Assembly: GCA_024644085.1 (NCBI GenBank)
Contig: JAHELS010000047.1
Span: 1 to 32,995, forward strand
Direction: 5' to 3'
DNA: 32,995 nt
Source of the DNA: Rhodopirellula sp.
Lineage (GTDB): Bacteria; Planctomycetota; Planctomycetia; Pirellulales; Pirellulaceae
In this document: positions 1 through 8,178 of the stretch, piece by piece
Numbering within the stretch: position 1 is the stretch's first letter
How the letters are laid out: each line of letters begins with the position of its first letter
The notes under the pieces: generated by a model
Told to the model about the DNA's origin: nothing
Seen by the model: only the letters and a program-made list of their open reading frames with translations
The model's database searches: none
Program-made: the position numbers and the translations under genes

Positions 1-210
1 CGCAAGGAAATCGCGTGCGATTACACCGACCGAATCGAGGTCGCGATCGTGTCGGACCAGGACGATGTCAACACCGCGATCGAGGAACATCGCAACACTA
101 TCTGCACCGAAACGCTTGCCATCGCAATCGACAACAAACCGCTGGCGGACGTCGAGGCTGTCCAAACCGATAGCGGAAAAATCTTTGTGCGGAAAGTGAC
201 TCAATCATGA
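1..210 (+). CDS. ileS: Isoleucyl-tRNA synthetase, C-terminal fragment
   Basis: Only the last 69 codons lie in the window; the gene begins upstream. The open frame from base 1 reads RKEIACDYTDRIEVAIVSD and later TETLAIAI. This resembles the C-terminal domain of the longer bacterial/eukaryotic-type isoleucyl-tRNA synthetases (DUF5915 region), where an R-K-x-x-x-x-x-Y-x-D-R-I motif is followed by 'I..ETLA'. The enzyme charges tRNA-Ile in the cytoplasm; this end domain is an RNA-binding appendage, not the catalytic core. The stop TGA (208-210) shares bases with the ATG of purN in an ATGA overlap, so the two are probably translationally coupled. The identification rests on a short stretch; a ValRS or LeuRS C-terminus is less likely because of the ETLA motif. 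Confidence 0.72.
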   Translation, partial: RKEIACDYTDRIEVAIVSDQDDVNTAIEEHRNTICTETLAIAIDNKPLADVEAVQTDSGKIFVRKVTQS

Positions 211-806
211 GCGGTCAGGAACCGCTTCCAATCGCTGTCTTCATCAGTGGCGGCGGCCGATCACTCGCGAATCTGATCGAGCATCGCGACCTCCATGACT
301 TGCCGATTGATATCCGCGTCGTGATCAGTAGCAGTGCAAAGGTGCGCGGCGTGGAAATCGCCCGCGCGGCCGGACTCAATACGATTGTTGTTCGCAAATC
401 GGATTTCCCTGATGCGATTGACTATGCCAGTGCGATGTTCGAGCCCTGTCGCAAAGCCGGCGCCCGGCTGGTTGTGATGGCTGGATTCCTGAAGCATGTC
501 TTGATACCTGCCGATTTTGAAAGCTGTGTGATCAATATCCATCCGTCGCTCCTGCCCAGCTTCGGCGGCCCTGGAATGTATGGCCAAAGGGTCCACCAGG
601 CGGTGATCGACCATCGGATGAAAACGAGCGGCTGTACGGTCCACTACGTCGACAATGTCTATGACAACGGACCGATGATTCTGCAGCGAAGTTGTGAAGT
701 CAAAGAGGACGACACGGCTGAGACCCTCGCTGCGCGAGTGTTCCAACAGGAGTGCCAGGCACTTCCCGATGCGATTCGAATCGTTGCCAGCAAGCACCGC
801 GATTGA
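207..806 (+). CDS. purN: Phosphoribosylglycinamide formyltransferase (PurN)
   Basis: Cytoplasmic enzyme of de novo purine synthesis; transfers a formyl group from 10-formyl-tetrahydrofolate to GAR. The 199 residues match the family length (about 190-210). Catalytic residues are visible: N110 and H112 in INIHPSLLPSFGG, and D153 in YDNGPMILQ, corresponding to the Asn/His/Asp triad of the E. coli enzyme. The N-terminal phosphate loop reads SGGGRSLANLI (residues 14-24), whereas the usual form is S-G-x-G-[ST]-N, so the loop is slightly atypical. The ATG overlaps the ileS stop as ATGA. The next gene downstream converges from the other strand. Family assignment is firm; the unusual loop leaves a small chance of a related formyltransferase substrate. 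Confidence 0.9.
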   Translation: MSGQEPLPIAVFISGGGRSLANLIEHRDLHDLPIDIRVVISSSAKVRGVEIARAAGLNTIVVRKSDFPDAIDYASAMFEPCRKAGARLVVMAGFLKHVLIPADFESCVINIHPSLLPSFGGPGMYGQRVHQAVIDHRMKTSGCTVHYVDNVYDNGPMILQRSCEVKEDDTAETLAARVFQQECQALPDAIRIVASKHRD

Positions 807-883
807 GCATGATTCGATTCGGGACACCGCGTCGGCAGAGCGAATGCGCGGTAACGCGAACGTGCTCTCACGCGAAAGTGCGA

Positions 884-1687
884 TCAAGCAGTACCCGATT
901 CTTCCGCTGCGACGTGCTCGTGGTCCCGCAGGTGGTTCTCGCAATAGGCCCGCTCGCCCTCGCATTTGCTGCAGTACCGAAAATCCATCTTGGGATGCGT
1001 GTTGCTGTTCGCACCGCAAACGACACAGGTGTGCCGCGGTGCGTCGCCGGGATCGAATTGACGTGCGGTCCATTGAACCCGCCGCCGGTAATTTAAAACG
1101 AACTGAAAGACGTTCGGGCCGAAAAAGATCAGGTAGTTTCCGATCGATGCCAACGCCATCAACCGGACCGCCATCGTGCCGAACACGATTGCCAGGATGT
1201 AGCCGGCCGCCTGGAGGTAAGCGAGGTATTTGATTTTGACCGGCAACACGAAGAAGAGACGCAACTCGAAGTTGGGGTTGTACGTCGCGAACGCGAGAAA
1301 GACGGTTCCCTCGAGAAATGCGCCCGTCACCGGCTCGCTGTGGGCGAAGCCAGCCGCCGCCACCGAAAGCAGGGTCCCCAGCCACAGGAACGTGTTGTAG
1401 CGAACGGTTCCCCAGATCTGTTCCAGCGCCCCGCCGAACAAATAAAAGATGTAAAGGGCGAACAGCAGGAAGATGAAACTGGTCGCGGGTGGAACGAACA
1501 AGAACGTCAATAGCCGCCACACTTCACCCTCCAGGACGTTGTCCCAGATCAGCGCGGCGCGAAACAGTTGGTCGGGGTTACCCAGGGATGCAAAGTACAC
1601 CAGAACCTGGCCGATGATGATGATCACGGTCAGGTTCGGAATCGCGATGGGACGGACGATACGGTCCAGACGCTCGAGCAGTTTCAT
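884..1687 (-). CDS. Rhomboid-fold (derlin-like) membrane protein with C-terminal zinc ribbon, probably catalytically inactive
   Basis: 267 residues. About six hydrophobic segments lie between residues 18 and 200. A WRLLTFLF motif (57-64) sits before the second helix and E89-x-x-W-G at the end of it; this pattern is shared by rhomboids and derlins. The GxSG serine of active rhomboids is absent: the equivalent helix reads FLEGTVFLAFATYNP (124-138). The last-helix histidine is also missing (ASIGNYLIFFG). The helix-NPN-amphipathic order and the WR motif recall eukaryotic derlins, which are rhomboid pseudoproteases. The soluble tail holds CxxC pairs C221/C224 and C239/C242, then Cys/His-rich C249, H252, H255 and H257, suggesting zinc binding. 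The ATG start is at 1687. Function unknown; a membrane chaperone or protein-handling role is inference. It lies 21 bp downstream of uvrA on the same strand. Confidence 0.7.
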   Translation of the reverse strand: MKLLERLDRIVRPIAIPNLTVIIIIGQVLVYFASLGNPDQLFRAALIWDNVLEGEVWRLLTFLFVPPATSFIFLLFALYIFYLFGGALEQIWGTVRYNTFLWLGTLLSVAAAGFAHSEPVTGAFLEGTVFLAFATYNPNFELRLFFVLPVKIKYLAYLQAAGYILAIVFGTMAVRLMALASIGNYLIFFGPNVFQFVLNYRRRVQWTARQFDPGDAPRHTCVVCGANSNTHPKMDFRYCSKCEGERAYCENHLRDHEHVAAEESGTA

Positions 1688-1708
1688 TCGAATCGGTGTT
1701 CCGGTTTT

Positions 1709-4282
1709 CTACAGCGTGTTCGACTTCGTTAGCGATCGTTTCAAGTATCGACCCGTTGCACTCTTGGACTCCGCAGCAACCTTCTCAGGCGTGCCTTCGG
1801 CAACGATCTCTCCGCCGCGGGCACCCCCCTCGGGACCGAGATCGATGATCCAATCACAAGCTGACAATAGATCAAAATTATGCTCGATGACCAGCACGGT
1901 ATTGCCCGCGTCAACCAATCGCTGCAGCACGGCAAGCAGTCGCTCGACATCCGCGAAATGCAACCCGGTTGTCGGTTCGTCGAGCATGTAAAGCGTTTGT
2001 CCGGTCGAAACTCGCGCTAGCTCGGTGCCGAGCTTGATGCGCTGAGCCTCGCCGCCGCTGAGGGTTGTGCTCGATTGCCCCAAGTGAAGGTATCCGAGTC
2101 CGACGTCCTGTAACGAATGCAGTAAACGTTGAATCTTTGGCACGTTTTCAAAGAACTCGGCGGCCTCGTCGATCGACATGTTCAAAACGTCCGCGACGTT
2201 CGCCCCCTTGAATCGAACCTGCAACGTTTGGCGGTTGAATCTCTTGCCGCCGCAACGCGTGCAAGTCACAAACAAGTCACTGAGAAAGTTCATTTCGATC
2301 CGTTCGACGCCGTGGCCCTTGCACAACTCGCACCGTCCGGCGGCGGAATTGAAACTGAACCGGCTTGCGGTGAAACCGCGTGTTTTCGATTCTCGCGTTG
2401 CGGCAAACACCTTCCGCACTTCATCGAGGACTCCGCTGTAGGTTGCGGGACAACTCCGCGGGCTCCGTCCGATCGGTGATTGGTCGATCGGAACGAGTTT
2501 GTCGATCATGCCCATGCCAGTCAGACTTTTGTGCGGCCCGGCCTTGAAGGTGACCAGGCCCAGCTTCTTGGCGACTGCGGGGTACAGCGTGTCGTTGATC
2601 AACGAGCTTTTTCCGCTGCCCGATACGCCGCTGATTCCAACCAGGACTCCGAGCGGAATCCTGGCCGTCACCGATTGAAGGTTGTGTGTGGACACTTCCT
2701 TCAAAGCAAGCCACTGTGAACGTTTTGGTTCGCGCCGAGACGGGGGGGTCGGCACTCGACGCGTTCCCCGAAGGTACTGTCCGGTGAGGCTGTTGACATC
2801 ATTCTCGACCTGCTCGGGCGTGCCCCGACTGACGACTACGCCGCCGTGAATACCGGCACCGGGCCCCATATCAATCAACAAGTCTGCGGCGCGCATGGTG
2901 GCTTCGTCATGCTCGACAATCACGACTGTGTTGCCTTGTTGTTGCAATTGTCGAACGCACTGGATCAAACGGTCGTGATCCGCCGGGTGCAACCCGATTG
3001 ACGGCTCATCGAGTACGTAACAGACACCGACCAGCCCACTGCCGATGCTGGTCGCCAGACGAACGCGCTGGAGTTCGCCACCGCTGAGCGTGTCCGCAGG
3101 TCGGTCGAGCGTTAAGTACTGTACGCCGACGCGGTGCAGAAATTCGAGGCGTTGCGAGACTTCTCGTACGATCGGTGCGGCCACCTTGCCATGGATTCCG
3201 CTAAGGCTTTTCGCGACGCTACTCAACCACACGGCACTCTCGGTCAACGGCATGGCTGTGAGTTGGTGTATCGCGACTCCGGCAATCGTCACACGTAGTG
3301 CTTGGCGCCGCAAGCGTCCGCCCTCGCACTCGGGGCAAATCTCTTCGGCCTCACCGACGTATCCCAAGCCGTCACACGACGGACATGCGCCATAGGGACT
3401 GTTGAAGCTGAAGGTTCGCGGCTCGATCTCCTCAAAGCTGGCGCCGCACTCGATGCACGCCATCGCCGTGCTATAGATTGTTTCGTCCCAATCGCCGGAA
3501 TCATTTTGGGTGAGCGTCGCCGCCACACCCGATCCCAGCCGAAGTGCGAGTTCCAGCGAATCTTGCAGGCGCGACTCGATTCCTTCGCGAATCGTCAATC
3601 GATCGATGACCGCTTCGATCGTATGGTTTTTGCGAGGTGCCAACGGCGGCACTTCTTCGATCAGATACACCTCGCCGTCAACGCGCGCTCGAATCAAGCC
3701 TGCCTTTCGAATCGACTCGAGCACCTCGCGATGCAATCCCTTGCGGCCTCGCACCATCGGTGCCATCAGAACCAACTTGGTACGCTGGGGAAGCGTCAAC
3801 AATGCATCGCGAATCACATCCGGCGATTGCTGTGAGATCGACGATCCGCACTGGCTGCAATGCGGTGTGCCGACGCGCGCGTAGAGCAATCGAAGGTAGT
3901 CGTAGATCTCGGTGATGGTCGCGACCGTGCTTCGTCCTCCACTTGAACCGACGCGTTGATCGATCGCCAAGGTGGGCGCCAGACCATCGATCGAATCGAC
4001 GTCCGGCCGGGGAATCTGGTCAAGGAATTGCCTCGCATACGCTGATAAACTGTCGACATATTGGCGTTGTCCCTCGGCGTACAATGTGTCGAACGCGAGC
4101 GAACTTTTACCGCTCCCGGAAACCCCGGTTATCACCGTCAACGCATCACGTGGAATGTCGAGGTCGACGTTGCGGAGGTTGTGAACGCGGGCGCCGCGAA
4201 TCTGGATCATCTTGGCGCGCCCGCCCCGCGGAGCTTTTTTGCTGCCCGCCGGTGAGCGTCGTTTCGATTTCGAGGCGGGCAA
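1709..4282 (-). CDS. uvrA: Excinuclease ABC subunit A (UvrA), compact form
   Basis: DNA-damage recognition ATPase of nucleotide excision repair; dimerises, loads UvrB and acts on chromosomal DNA. Two ABC ATPase halves are visible: Walker A GVSGSGKSS in each half, two signature motifs (TLSGGELQRVRLAT and TLSGGEAQRIKLGT), and Walker B YVLDEPSIGLHP and YMLDEPTTGLH. The zinc cysteines CIECG/CPSCDG/CPECEG and CELCKG/CTRCGG are present, as is the UvrB-interaction region (KNHTIEAVIDRL). At 857 residues it is shorter than the roughly 940 of E. coli UvrA. The loss maps mostly between CPSCDGLGYVG and ICPECEGGRL, where E. coli has a much longer insert. The frame opens at TTG (4280-4282), giving a basic leader; ATG at 4208-4210 (MIQIRGARVHNL) is a good alternative start. 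Confidence 0.95.
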   Translation of the reverse strand: MPASKSKRRSPAGSKKAPRGGRAKMIQIRGARVHNLRNVDLDIPRDALTVITGVSGSGKSSLAFDTLYAEGQRQYVDSLSAYARQFLDQIPRPDVDSIDGLAPTLAIDQRVGSSGGRSTVATITEIYDYLRLLYARVGTPHCSQCGSSISQQSPDVIRDALLTLPQRTKLVLMAPMVRGRKGLHREVLESIRKAGLIRARVDGEVYLIEEVPPLAPRKNHTIEAVIDRLTIREGIESRLQDSLELALRLGSGVAATLTQNDSGDWDETIYSTAMACIECGASFEEIEPRTFSFNSPYGACPSCDGLGYVGEAEEICPECEGGRLRRQALRVTIAGVAIHQLTAMPLTESAVWLSSVAKSLSGIHGKVAAPIVREVSQRLEFLHRVGVQYLTLDRPADTLSGGELQRVRLATSIGSGLVGVCYVLDEPSIGLHPADHDRLIQCVRQLQQQGNTVVIVEHDEATMRAADLLIDMGPGAGIHGGVVVSRGTPEQVENDVNSLTGQYLRGTRRVPTPPSRREPKRSQWLALKEVSTHNLQSVTARIPLGVLVGISGVSGSGKSSLINDTLYPAVAKKLGLVTFKAGPHKSLTGMGMIDKLVPIDQSPIGRSPRSCPATYSGVLDEVRKVFAATRESKTRGFTASRFSFNSAAGRCELCKGHGVERIEMNFLSDLFVTCTRCGGKRFNRQTLQVRFKGANVADVLNMSIDEAAEFFENVPKIQRLLHSLQDVGLGYLHLGQSSTTLSGGEAQRIKLGTELARVSTGQTLYMLDEPTTGLHFADVERLLAVLQRLVDAGNTVLVIEHNFDLLSACDWIIDLGPEGGARGGEIVAEGTPEKVAAESKSATGRYLKRSLTKSNTL

Positions 4283-4309
4283 AACGATAAATCCCCGTGT
4301 GGGCGATTT

Positions 4310-4340
4310 TTTGGTGGCGCGTTAAGATTGGCTCACCAAA
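4310..4340. promoter_or_regulatory. Inverted repeat in the uvrA/dgt divergent promoter region
   Basis: Arms TTTGGTG (4310-4316) and CACCAAA (4334-4340) are exact reverse complements, 17 bases apart. They sit between the divergent starts of uvrA and the dGTPase gene. The geometry would suit a dimeric repressor or activator site. No recognisable SOS (LexA-type) box or strong promoter hexamers were seen. Arms this short can occur by chance. Confidence 0.25.
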
Positions 4341-4394
4341 CTAAATCACATTCGGAGCGTTGAGAATCCAACCACTTTTTGCCTCCATAGACCC

Positions 4395-5573
4395 GTGAGG
4401 AATGACTTGGATCGGGCGGATCCCCCAACGAGCACCGAACTGCAAGGCTACGAGTTGCGAGAAAAGCAATTGCTGGCCTCGTTCGCGATGCATAGCTGTG
4501 ACAGTGATGGCCGGAACCACCCGGAAGCTCCCCATCCCTATCGCGGTCCGTTTGCGCGTGATCGGGACAGGATTTTGCACAGCAGTGCTTTTCGCCGCCT
4601 GAGCGGGAAAATGCAGGTTTTCACCGGTGAAATGGGCGTCTATCACCGCACCCGGCTGACCCACACGTTCGAGGTCGCTTCGGTCGCGCGGACCATGTCC
4701 CGTGTGCTGGAGTTGAACGAAGACTTGACCGAGGCGCTCGCATTGATGCACGACATCGGGCATCCTCCTTACGGACATTGTGGCGAAGATGTGCTCAGCG
4801 AGTGCATGAACGAGGTCGGCGGTTTTTCGCACAATGAGTTTGCGCTCGTTATCGTCAACGAGCTGGAACAGAGGTACGCAGGATTTCCCGGATTGAATCT
4901 GTCCCGCGAGACTCTCGCCGGCCAGGACGTTCGAGCTCACAAAGCCGAGGCCGAGATTGGACGTTCGCCCATGCTCGAAGTCCAGGTCGTCGACATAGCA
5001 GATTCGATCGCGTACGACGCGCACGATGTCGACGATGCTCTGCAAATGGGTTTGTTGTCGATCGACGAGCTATCACGGCTGGCCATCATACGAAGGTCAC
5101 TGGAACGGATTCGCGAAAAACATCGCTCATTGCCGGCGGTGCATTTAAGGCAATCGCTGGTGCACGAATTGATCGACCTCCAGGTCAGTGATCTCTTGCA
5201 AATGGCAATGGAACGTCTGCGAGCCGTGGAAGGAAAATCCACAAGCGAAGTCAGCAACCAGGGATTGAGGCTGTGTCACAGCGGCACAATCTCCGATGAA
5301 CGCAAAGAGCTGGAATCGTTTCTGTTCGATGCGGTTTACCGGCATGAACGGTTGATGGAAGTCCGTGAGGCGGCCTCGGATCGATTGCGCACACTCTTCG
5401 AAATCCTGCTGCAGGATCCTCAGCGGCTGCCGCTCCGATTTCGCGAGCGGGCTCAACGCGTCCATATCGAGAAGGTTGTTGGGGAATATCTCGCCGGCAT
5501 GACCGACGCCTTTTGTGATGCCCAATTCCAGTTCGCCGCACAGTACGACAGCGGTTCGTTGGCGGATTGGTAG
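4395..5573 (+). CDS. dgt: dGTPase-family deoxynucleoside triphosphate triphosphohydrolase (HD domain)
   Basis: Hydrolyses dGTP or other dNTPs to the deoxynucleoside and triphosphate, trimming dNTP pools in the cytoplasm. The HD metal site is intact: H90 in RLTHTFEVASV, H119-D120 in LMHDIGHPPYGHCGE, and D203 in IADSIAYDAHD. The upstream DRDRILHSSAFRRL motif (about residues 56-69) is the hallmark of this family and separates it from other HD hydrolases. 392 residues is the size of the shorter Dgt-like type, below the roughly 505 of E. coli Dgt. Translation begins at GTG (4395) with no clear Shine-Dalgarno. It stands divergently from uvrA, so it may share a control region with a repair gene. The exact dNTP preference cannot be read from sequence. 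Confidence 0.92.
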   Translation: MRNDLDRADPPTSTELQGYELREKQLLASFAMHSCDSDGRNHPEAPHPYRGPFARDRDRILHSSAFRRLSGKMQVFTGEMGVYHRTRLTHTFEVASVARTMSRVLELNEDLTEALALMHDIGHPPYGHCGEDVLSECMNEVGGFSHNEFALVIVNELEQRYAGFPGLNLSRETLAGQDVRAHKAEAEIGRSPMLEVQVVDIADSIAYDAHDVDDALQMGLLSIDELSRLAIIRRSLERIREKHRSLPAVHLRQSLVHELIDLQVSDLLQMAMERLRAVEGKSTSEVSNQGLRLCHSGTISDERKELESFLFDAVYRHERLMEVREAASDRLRTLFEILLQDPQRLPLRFRERAQRVHIEKVVGEYLAGMTDAFCDAQFQFAAQYDSGSLADW

Positions 5574-5699
5574 CGATGCGGACCTTGAACCTGACGCCGG
5601 GGCGCCGACCGCGATTTTATCGCCACGATGCCGACTGAGACTTGTCGCCACCCTACAATGCATACCCATCGGTTCAATTCGCCCTCGAGGAATCTGCTA

Positions 5700-6935
5700 A
5701 TGCGACCCTTTCTACTGGTGCTTTTCTGCCTGACTGCCGTGAGTATTCAATTGGCAGCCACGGCCGAGTCGCCCGACTGGAACCAATGGCGAGGCCCCAA
5801 TCGCGACAGTCGGATTCCGGCGGTGGCGTGGCCCGAGTCACTCAATGAACGTTTGAGTCTGGTTTGGGAGCGGCCCCACAGCCCGAGTTACAGCGGACCG
5901 ATCATTCATGATGGTCACCTGTTCACAACCGAAACGATCAACAAGGAAATTGAGCGAGTAACGGCTTATGACCTCCAATCGGGCGATGTGAAATGGAGCG
6001 TCGATTGGCCCGGTGCAATGGCGGTTCCATTTTTTGCCGCTTCCAATGGTGATTGGATCCGGTCCACTCCGGCTTGCGTGGACGGTCATCTTGTCGTGCT
6101 GGGCATGCGTGATGTGCTGGTGTGCCTCGATCCGGAAACCGGGAAAGAGCTTTGGCGCGTCGACTTTCCGTCGGCCATGGGCACTCCACTTCCGTCTTTC
6201 GGTGCGGTCTGTTCGCCGTTGATTGACAACGGTTCCATTTACGTGCAAACCGGCGGCGCGGTTGTTTGTCTTTCGTTGGCCGACGGCAGCATCAACTGGA
6301 TGGCGCTTGAAAACGCCGAAGGCATGATGAGCAGCGGCGCTTTCTCCAGTCCAGTAATCTCTGAGCTGGCCGGTAAACGTCAACTGGTCGTGCAAACTCG
6401 CACGAAGCTATGCGGCGTCGAACTGGAAACCGGAAAAGTACTTTGGAGTCAACCTATCGAAGCATTCCGTGGCATGAACATCCTGACGCCACTGGTGAAG
6501 GGAGATCGCATCTTCACTTCCGCCCACAGCGGACGGTCACAGTTGCTGGAAATTCGCCGTGATCAGGACACTTGGAAGGTCGACGAAGTTTGGACACAGA
6601 ATTCGCAAGCATACATGTCTTCCCCGGTGCTGATTGACGATTCGATTTATCTTCATTTGAAGAATCAGCGTGTGACTTGTCTCGATTTCAACACCGGCGC
6701 TACTCGATGGACGAGCGCGCCGCATGGCAAGTACTGGAGCATGGTTGCCAGCGGTAACAAGATTCTCGCTCTGGACAACGGTGGTGAGTTGTTTCTTCTG
6801 GAGACTTCGCCCACCGAGTTGAAAGTTCTCGACAAGGTCGAGGTCGCCGATGATTCGTGGGCCCATCTCGCCGTGCAGGGCGACAAGGTGATCGTGCGGG
6901 ATCTTCGGGCGTTGAAAGTGTTTCAGTGGCAGTGA
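5700..6935 (+). CDS. Secreted PQQ-like beta-propeller repeat protein
   Basis: 411 residues from the ATG at 5700. That start gives a clean signal peptide (MRPFLLVLFCLTAV... with A-x-A before ESPDW); the open frame extends 24 codons further upstream without a better start. The mature protein begins W-N-Q-W-R-G-P, the usual entry motif of planctomycete PQQ-repeat proteins. It then carries repeated blade motifs of the 'L.PETGKELWRVD' kind (LDPETGKELWRVDF, VELETGKVLWSQ, LDFNTGATRW). The family folds as a seven- or eight-bladed propeller in the periplasm or on the surface. Most members lack demonstrated PQQ binding or catalysis, so function is unknown. A paralogue lies at 23781-25049. A paired-hairpin region follows the stop. 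Confidence 0.85.
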   Translation: MRPFLLVLFCLTAVSIQLAATAESPDWNQWRGPNRDSRIPAVAWPESLNERLSLVWERPHSPSYSGPIIHDGHLFTTETINKEIERVTAYDLQSGDVKWSVDWPGAMAVPFFAASNGDWIRSTPACVDGHLVVLGMRDVLVCLDPETGKELWRVDFPSAMGTPLPSFGAVCSPLIDNGSIYVQTGGAVVCLSLADGSINWMALENAEGMMSSGAFSSPVISELAGKRQLVVQTRTKLCGVELETGKVLWSQPIEAFRGMNILTPLVKGDRIFTSAHSGRSQLLEIRRDQDTWKVDEVWTQNSQAYMSSPVLIDDSIYLHLKNQRVTCLDFNTGATRWTSAPHGKYWSMVASGNKILALDNGGELFLLETSPTELKVLDKVEVADDSWAHLAVQGDKVIVRDLRALKVFQWQ

Positions 6936-6944
6936 TCCAATCGT

Positions 6945-6978
6945 GATGAGGGAATCTCATCTTGACGTTGATGAGATT
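6945..6978 (+). terminator. Two overlapping, mutually exclusive hairpins (terminator- or attenuator-like)
   Basis: AATCTCATC (6953-6961) and GATGAGATT (6970-6978) form a perfect 9-bp stem with an 8-base loop. The same CTCATC can pair instead with an upstream GATGAG (6945-6950) across a 5-base loop. The element lies 9 bp after the PQQ protein stop and 42 bp before the NT-HD gene start. There is no U-tract after it, so it is not a classic intrinsic terminator. It may be a 3'-end stabiliser or a conformational switch between the two co-directional genes. Confidence 0.4.
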
Positions 6979-7020
6979 GCCGTCCAAACTGCTTGAAAGT
7001 CACCCGGAGAGTTCACTCGA

Positions 7021-8166
7021 ATGTCGGGTTCGCTACGTCGGACCCCAAAAATGACTTTGTCGAAACTTCGCCGTCAAATCGCTTGGGAGGCGGCCCGCTT
7101 GATGTACTCGCGTGAAGTCAGCGAGTACTACACCGCAAAACAAAAAGCGGCAAAGCGACTTTGCCGTGGCTGGGTCAAGCCGTCGGACTTGCCCACGAAT
7201 GCTGAGATCCGCGAGCAGGTGCAAACGCTCGCGCGAGTTCACGAAGGCGCCCACACGCATGCCCAGCGGCTGCTCGAAATGCGGTTACGGGCGCTGTGGT
7301 GGATGCGACGGCTCTCGGCGTTTCACCCGAAGATCATCGGAAGCGTCCTGAGTGGCAGCATCCGTAGCGGTTCCGACGTTGACCTGCATGTCTTTGCCGC
7401 AAATCCCCATACGATCACGGTCGAACTGGATGATCTCGGGATCTTCTATGAGCTGGAGCGAAAGCGTATCACCAAGGACGGCGAGCAGCGTGTTTTTACG
7501 CATATCCATGTTCGCGATGAGTTTCCGGTTGAATTGACCGTGTATCACCCCTCCTACCTGGGATTTCGTTTCCGCAGCTCGATCACGAACAAGGCCATCG
7601 AGCGAGCTGGGCTTTCCGAGCTCGAGCGGTTGATCGCGCTCGAGCATGATGTTGATCCGGCATTGCAAAACGAGCGTTTGTTGCAAATGGATACGTGTCC
7701 TGATCGCTTTCACGTGTTTCAGGCGCTTTTGCTTCCGCTGGAAAACGTTCGTCAGAACCCCCGGTACCACCCCGAGGGTGACGCTTTGTTTCACAGCTTG
7801 CAGGTGTATACATTGGCTCGCGATGAGGCTCCGTACGATGAAGAATTCCTGTTAGCTGCGCTGCTTCATGATGTTGGCAAGGCGATTGATGCGGATGATC
7901 ACGTTGTCAGCGGACTTGAAGCGCTCGATGGATTCATCAGCGAGCGAACGTGGTGGTTGATCGAACATCACATGGAAGCCCACAAGATTCACGATCGATC
8001 GATCGGTGCGCGTCGTCGTCGGCGTTTGGCATCGCATCCCTGGTTCGAAGATTTGTGCCTGTTGGGTGAATGTGACCGCGAGGGTCGCGTCCCGGGGGCC
8101 GAAGCGGACGAGTTGGACGAGGCGCTCGACTACATCGAACACATTCAGGAAATGTTCGACTCGTAA
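7021..8166 (+). CDS. Nucleotidyltransferase-HD domain fusion protein
   Basis: 381 residues. The central part holds a Pol-beta-type nucleotidyltransferase signature: G107-S108, then SGSIRSGSDVDLHVF with D119 and D121, and a third acidic residue E171 in EFPVELTVYH. These supply the metal triad expected for NMP transfer. The C-terminal part is an HD phosphohydrolase: H258 in LFHSLQVYTL, H283-D284 in ALLHDVGKAID, then H294 and H316/H317. The first 100 residues are basic and helical, perhaps for RNA binding. The pairing recalls bacterial CCA-adding enzymes with HD domains, but the NT domain is not the usual poly(A)-polymerase type and no tRNA-binding neck was recognised. Substrate unknown; RNA- or nucleotide-modifying activity is inference. 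The stop is 12 bp from the converging xseA stop. Confidence 0.75.
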   Translation: MSGSLRRTPKMTLSKLRRQIAWEAARLMYSREVSEYYTAKQKAAKRLCRGWVKPSDLPTNAEIREQVQTLARVHEGAHTHAQRLLEMRLRALWWMRRLSAFHPKIIGSVLSGSIRSGSDVDLHVFAANPHTITVELDDLGIFYELERKRITKDGEQRVFTHIHVRDEFPVELTVYHPSYLGFRFRSSITNKAIERAGLSELERLIALEHDVDPALQNERLLQMDTCPDRFHVFQALLLPLENVRQNPRYHPEGDALFHSLQVYTLARDEAPYDEEFLLAALLHDVGKAIDADDHVVSGLEALDGFISERTWWLIEHHMEAHKIHDRSIGARRRRRLASHPWFEDLCLLGECDREGRVPGAEADELDEALDYIEHIQEMFDS

Positions 8167-8178
8167 GAATGGGTTCGA

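Noticed and set aside
261..1520. 419-codon open frame on the minus strand across purN and the derlin-like gene
   Set aside because: It is antisense to purN and out of frame with the membrane protein; its translation is Arg-rich with no domain. High GC makes such shadows common.
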